NCBI GenBank assembly: GCA_910592205.1
Contig: CAJVPJ010000117.1
Location: 1 to 43,408, forward strand
From: Paraglomus occultum
Taxonomy: Eukaryota > Glomeromycota > Glomeromycetes > Paraglomerales > Paraglomeraceae
Direction: 5' to 3'
DNA length: 43,408 nt
A program made the position numbers and the translations under genes. This document shows positions 42,184 through 43,408 of the stretch, piece by piece. Below the pieces are notes generated by a model. That model searched no databases, was not told the origin of the DNA, and was given only the letters and a program-made list of their open reading frames with translations. Each line of letters opens with the position of its first letter. The first letter of the stretch is position 1.

Positions 42184-43407
42184 TTATTTCGTTGGAGACT
42201 CTATTTTAGCTATTAGTTCTTGTGATTTTTCAAGTTTAGCTTTTTTATTTTCTCCTTTTTGTTCAGTATTTTCTAATTTTCTTTTTAAAACTCCAAGGGC
42301 ATCTTTTCTATGAGCTAGGTGAAGACCTTTTAAATAATGTTTAAGTTGTATTAATTTCTCGTATTCTTTACTAGAAGCGAGTTTAATTTTGGCTAATTTC
42401 CATGTTTGAAATATGCTAATGTGGTTAATATAATCTTCTGCTATCTCTTCTGCTATTATTCCTGATTGCAACATTCTGATTAATTCTGTTGCAGATTTTC
42501 GAATTACATGACCTCCTGCAAGAAAGTCTTGACATTGCTTATTTTCCTCTTCCATTGCTTTAATGAAATCTCCAGCTGGATCATCACCTCTGATTTTTAC
42601 TGGTGCTTTGGTCTTGCCATCACTACGCTTAATTATATAATTAAATGATATAACTTTGTGTTCCTGGATCGCTGTTGTTTTTGAACCTTGATTTTTTTCC
42701 TTAAGTTCGGAGAGAGTCTCTGAATCTCCATAACAAGTAAAAGGTGCATCTATCATTCGTTTATATCTTCTAAATTTATATATATTTTTACCTTCCTTTG
42801 GCATTTCCGTTCTTTGTACTGGGGTATTAATTCCTTCACAATCTTCCATATGTTGAGCATCAATCTTGGGGTCATGGGTTCGGTGACTTACGCAATAATC
42901 ACAAACATATAACTTTCGACAATGCTTTGTTGTATATCCTGCTAATTTTCCTAAGCCATCTCTTCCTTGAATTAAACAATAATGTTGTGCTGGTTCTCCT
43001 GTTTTTGGATCATTGCCGGTTATTAATAAAAGTCGAATTAATTTACTATTACGTGGTTGACAATCCCCCTCTTTATGATTGCATCTATCATGTACTTTGG
43101 ATTTAGGTGCAATTCTAATTGGGATAAGTTTTTTTTCACTCCATCCATAAATTGATACGGATATAGTTGGATTTTGTTTTTCAAACTTTTCCATTGTATC
43201 ATTGTCAGCTTTTACTGGAAATTGAATCCCATTGAAATTTAACTTACCTAAGTGGGGAGTATACCAAGAAACTCGTTCTCGATTATGTTGTGCTGGGAAA
43301 AGTTCTGCAAGATTACAATATTCAAAGCAATGATCATCCTCATTTTTAATATTGATAATTCCGTTATTTCGTTTGGGAATTCCCTTAGGTAGTGGGAGAT
43401 GAGAACT
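42184..43407 (-). CDS. Family B DNA polymerase-like protein, N-terminal/exonuclease part (cut by window edge)
   Basis: The frame enters from the right edge and runs 407 codons to TAA, with no intron. The N-terminal part (INIKNEDDHCFEYCNLAE, RERVSWYTP, FNGIQFPV, ISVSIYGW) resembles the region preceding the exonuclease domain in polymerases of Polinton/Maverick elements and protein-primed plasmids. A Cys/His cluster (C..C....H..H.......H...C) is followed by MPKEGKNIYKF and the Exo I motif YGDSET (Asp228, Glu230). After a weaker match (FNYIIKRSDGK, GDDPAGDFIKAMEEE) the protein ends in a lysine-rich coiled coil. The palm (polymerase) motifs are missing, so this is a truncated or split copy. Its three Trp codons are all TGG. 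Confidence 0.7.
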   Translation of the reverse strand, partial: SSHLPLPKGIPKRNNGIINIKNEDDHCFEYCNLAELFPAQHNRERVSWYTPHLGKLNFNGIQFPVKADNDTMEKFEKQNPTISVSIYGWSEKKLIPIRIAPKSKVHDRCNHKEGDCQPRNSKLIRLLLITGNDPKTGEPAQHYCLIQGRDGLGKLAGYTTKHCRKLYVCDYCVSHRTHDPKIDAQHMEDCEGINTPVQRTEMPKEGKNIYKFRRYKRMIDAPFTCYGDSETLSELKEKNQGSKTTAIQEHKVISFNYIIKRSDGKTKAPVKIRGDDPAGDFIKAMEEENKQCQDFLAGGHVIRKSATELIRMLQSGIIAEEIAEDYINHISIFQTWKLAKIKLASSKEYEKLIQLKHYLKGLHLAHRKDALGVLKRKLENTEQKGENKKAKLEKSQELIAKIESPTK

Positions 43408-43408
43408 A

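Noticed and set aside
1-43408. CRISPR arrays or rRNA genes
   Set aside because: No regularly spaced repeat-spacer pattern and no rRNA-like conserved stretches were seen.

Overview
The window looks like nuclear DNA of an arbuscular mycorrhizal fungus (Glomeromycotina), although the species cannot be named from sequence alone. Reasons: AT-rich intergenic DNA full of microsatellites and decayed repeats; genes split by many short GT-AG introns (mostly 60-120 bp); and a Sel1-repeat protein and a degenerate kinase fused to TPR repeats, both families that are hugely expanded in this lineage. All exon structures below were derived by hand from splice sites and reading-frame phase. Where a coding length is given, the exons sum to a multiple of three.

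Layout. 1-2400: edge of an unidentified ORF, a diverged 107-bp tandem repeat, and a multi-exon gene broken by stops and frameshifts. 3342-4508 (-): Sel1 gene. 4.7-7.9 kb: repeat-rich, no convincing gene. 7.9-11.5 kb: two single-exon minus-strand genes of unknown function that appear to be diverged paralogues. 11.7-17.6 kb: gene-poor, with transposon-like debris and a duplicated segment. 17.6-20.5 kb (-): a CsbD-like stress protein and a five-exon DHA2-type MFS transporter. 22.9-25.4 kb (+): pseudokinase-TPR gene. 26.6-29.3 kb (+): twelve-exon DDX51/Dbp6-type RNA helicase. 32.7-35.2 kb (+): seven-exon GSK3 kinase. 36.9-38.3 kb (+): seven-exon two-LIM-domain CRP-like protein. 38.6-39.9 kb (-): proteasome assembly chaperone 1 (PSMG1/Pba1), fragmented over at least five exons.

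The last 2.4 kb differs from the rest: intronless, very AT-rich, tightly packed ORFs with an 8-bp gap, including the N-terminal/exonuclease part of a family B DNA polymerase of the Polinton/plasmid kind. Three of its four ORFs contain in-frame TGA codons with coding-like sequence on both sides and end at TAA. This suggests either an element that reads TGA as tryptophan (mitochondrial plasmid, or DNA from Mollicutes-related endobacteria of these fungi) or an element decaying by nonsense mutation. It is the most unusual part of the window.

The fungal genes do not form a pathway. They are housekeeping genes (ribosome biogenesis, proteasome assembly, GSK3 signalling, LIM adaptor) interspersed with lineage-specific accessory genes.
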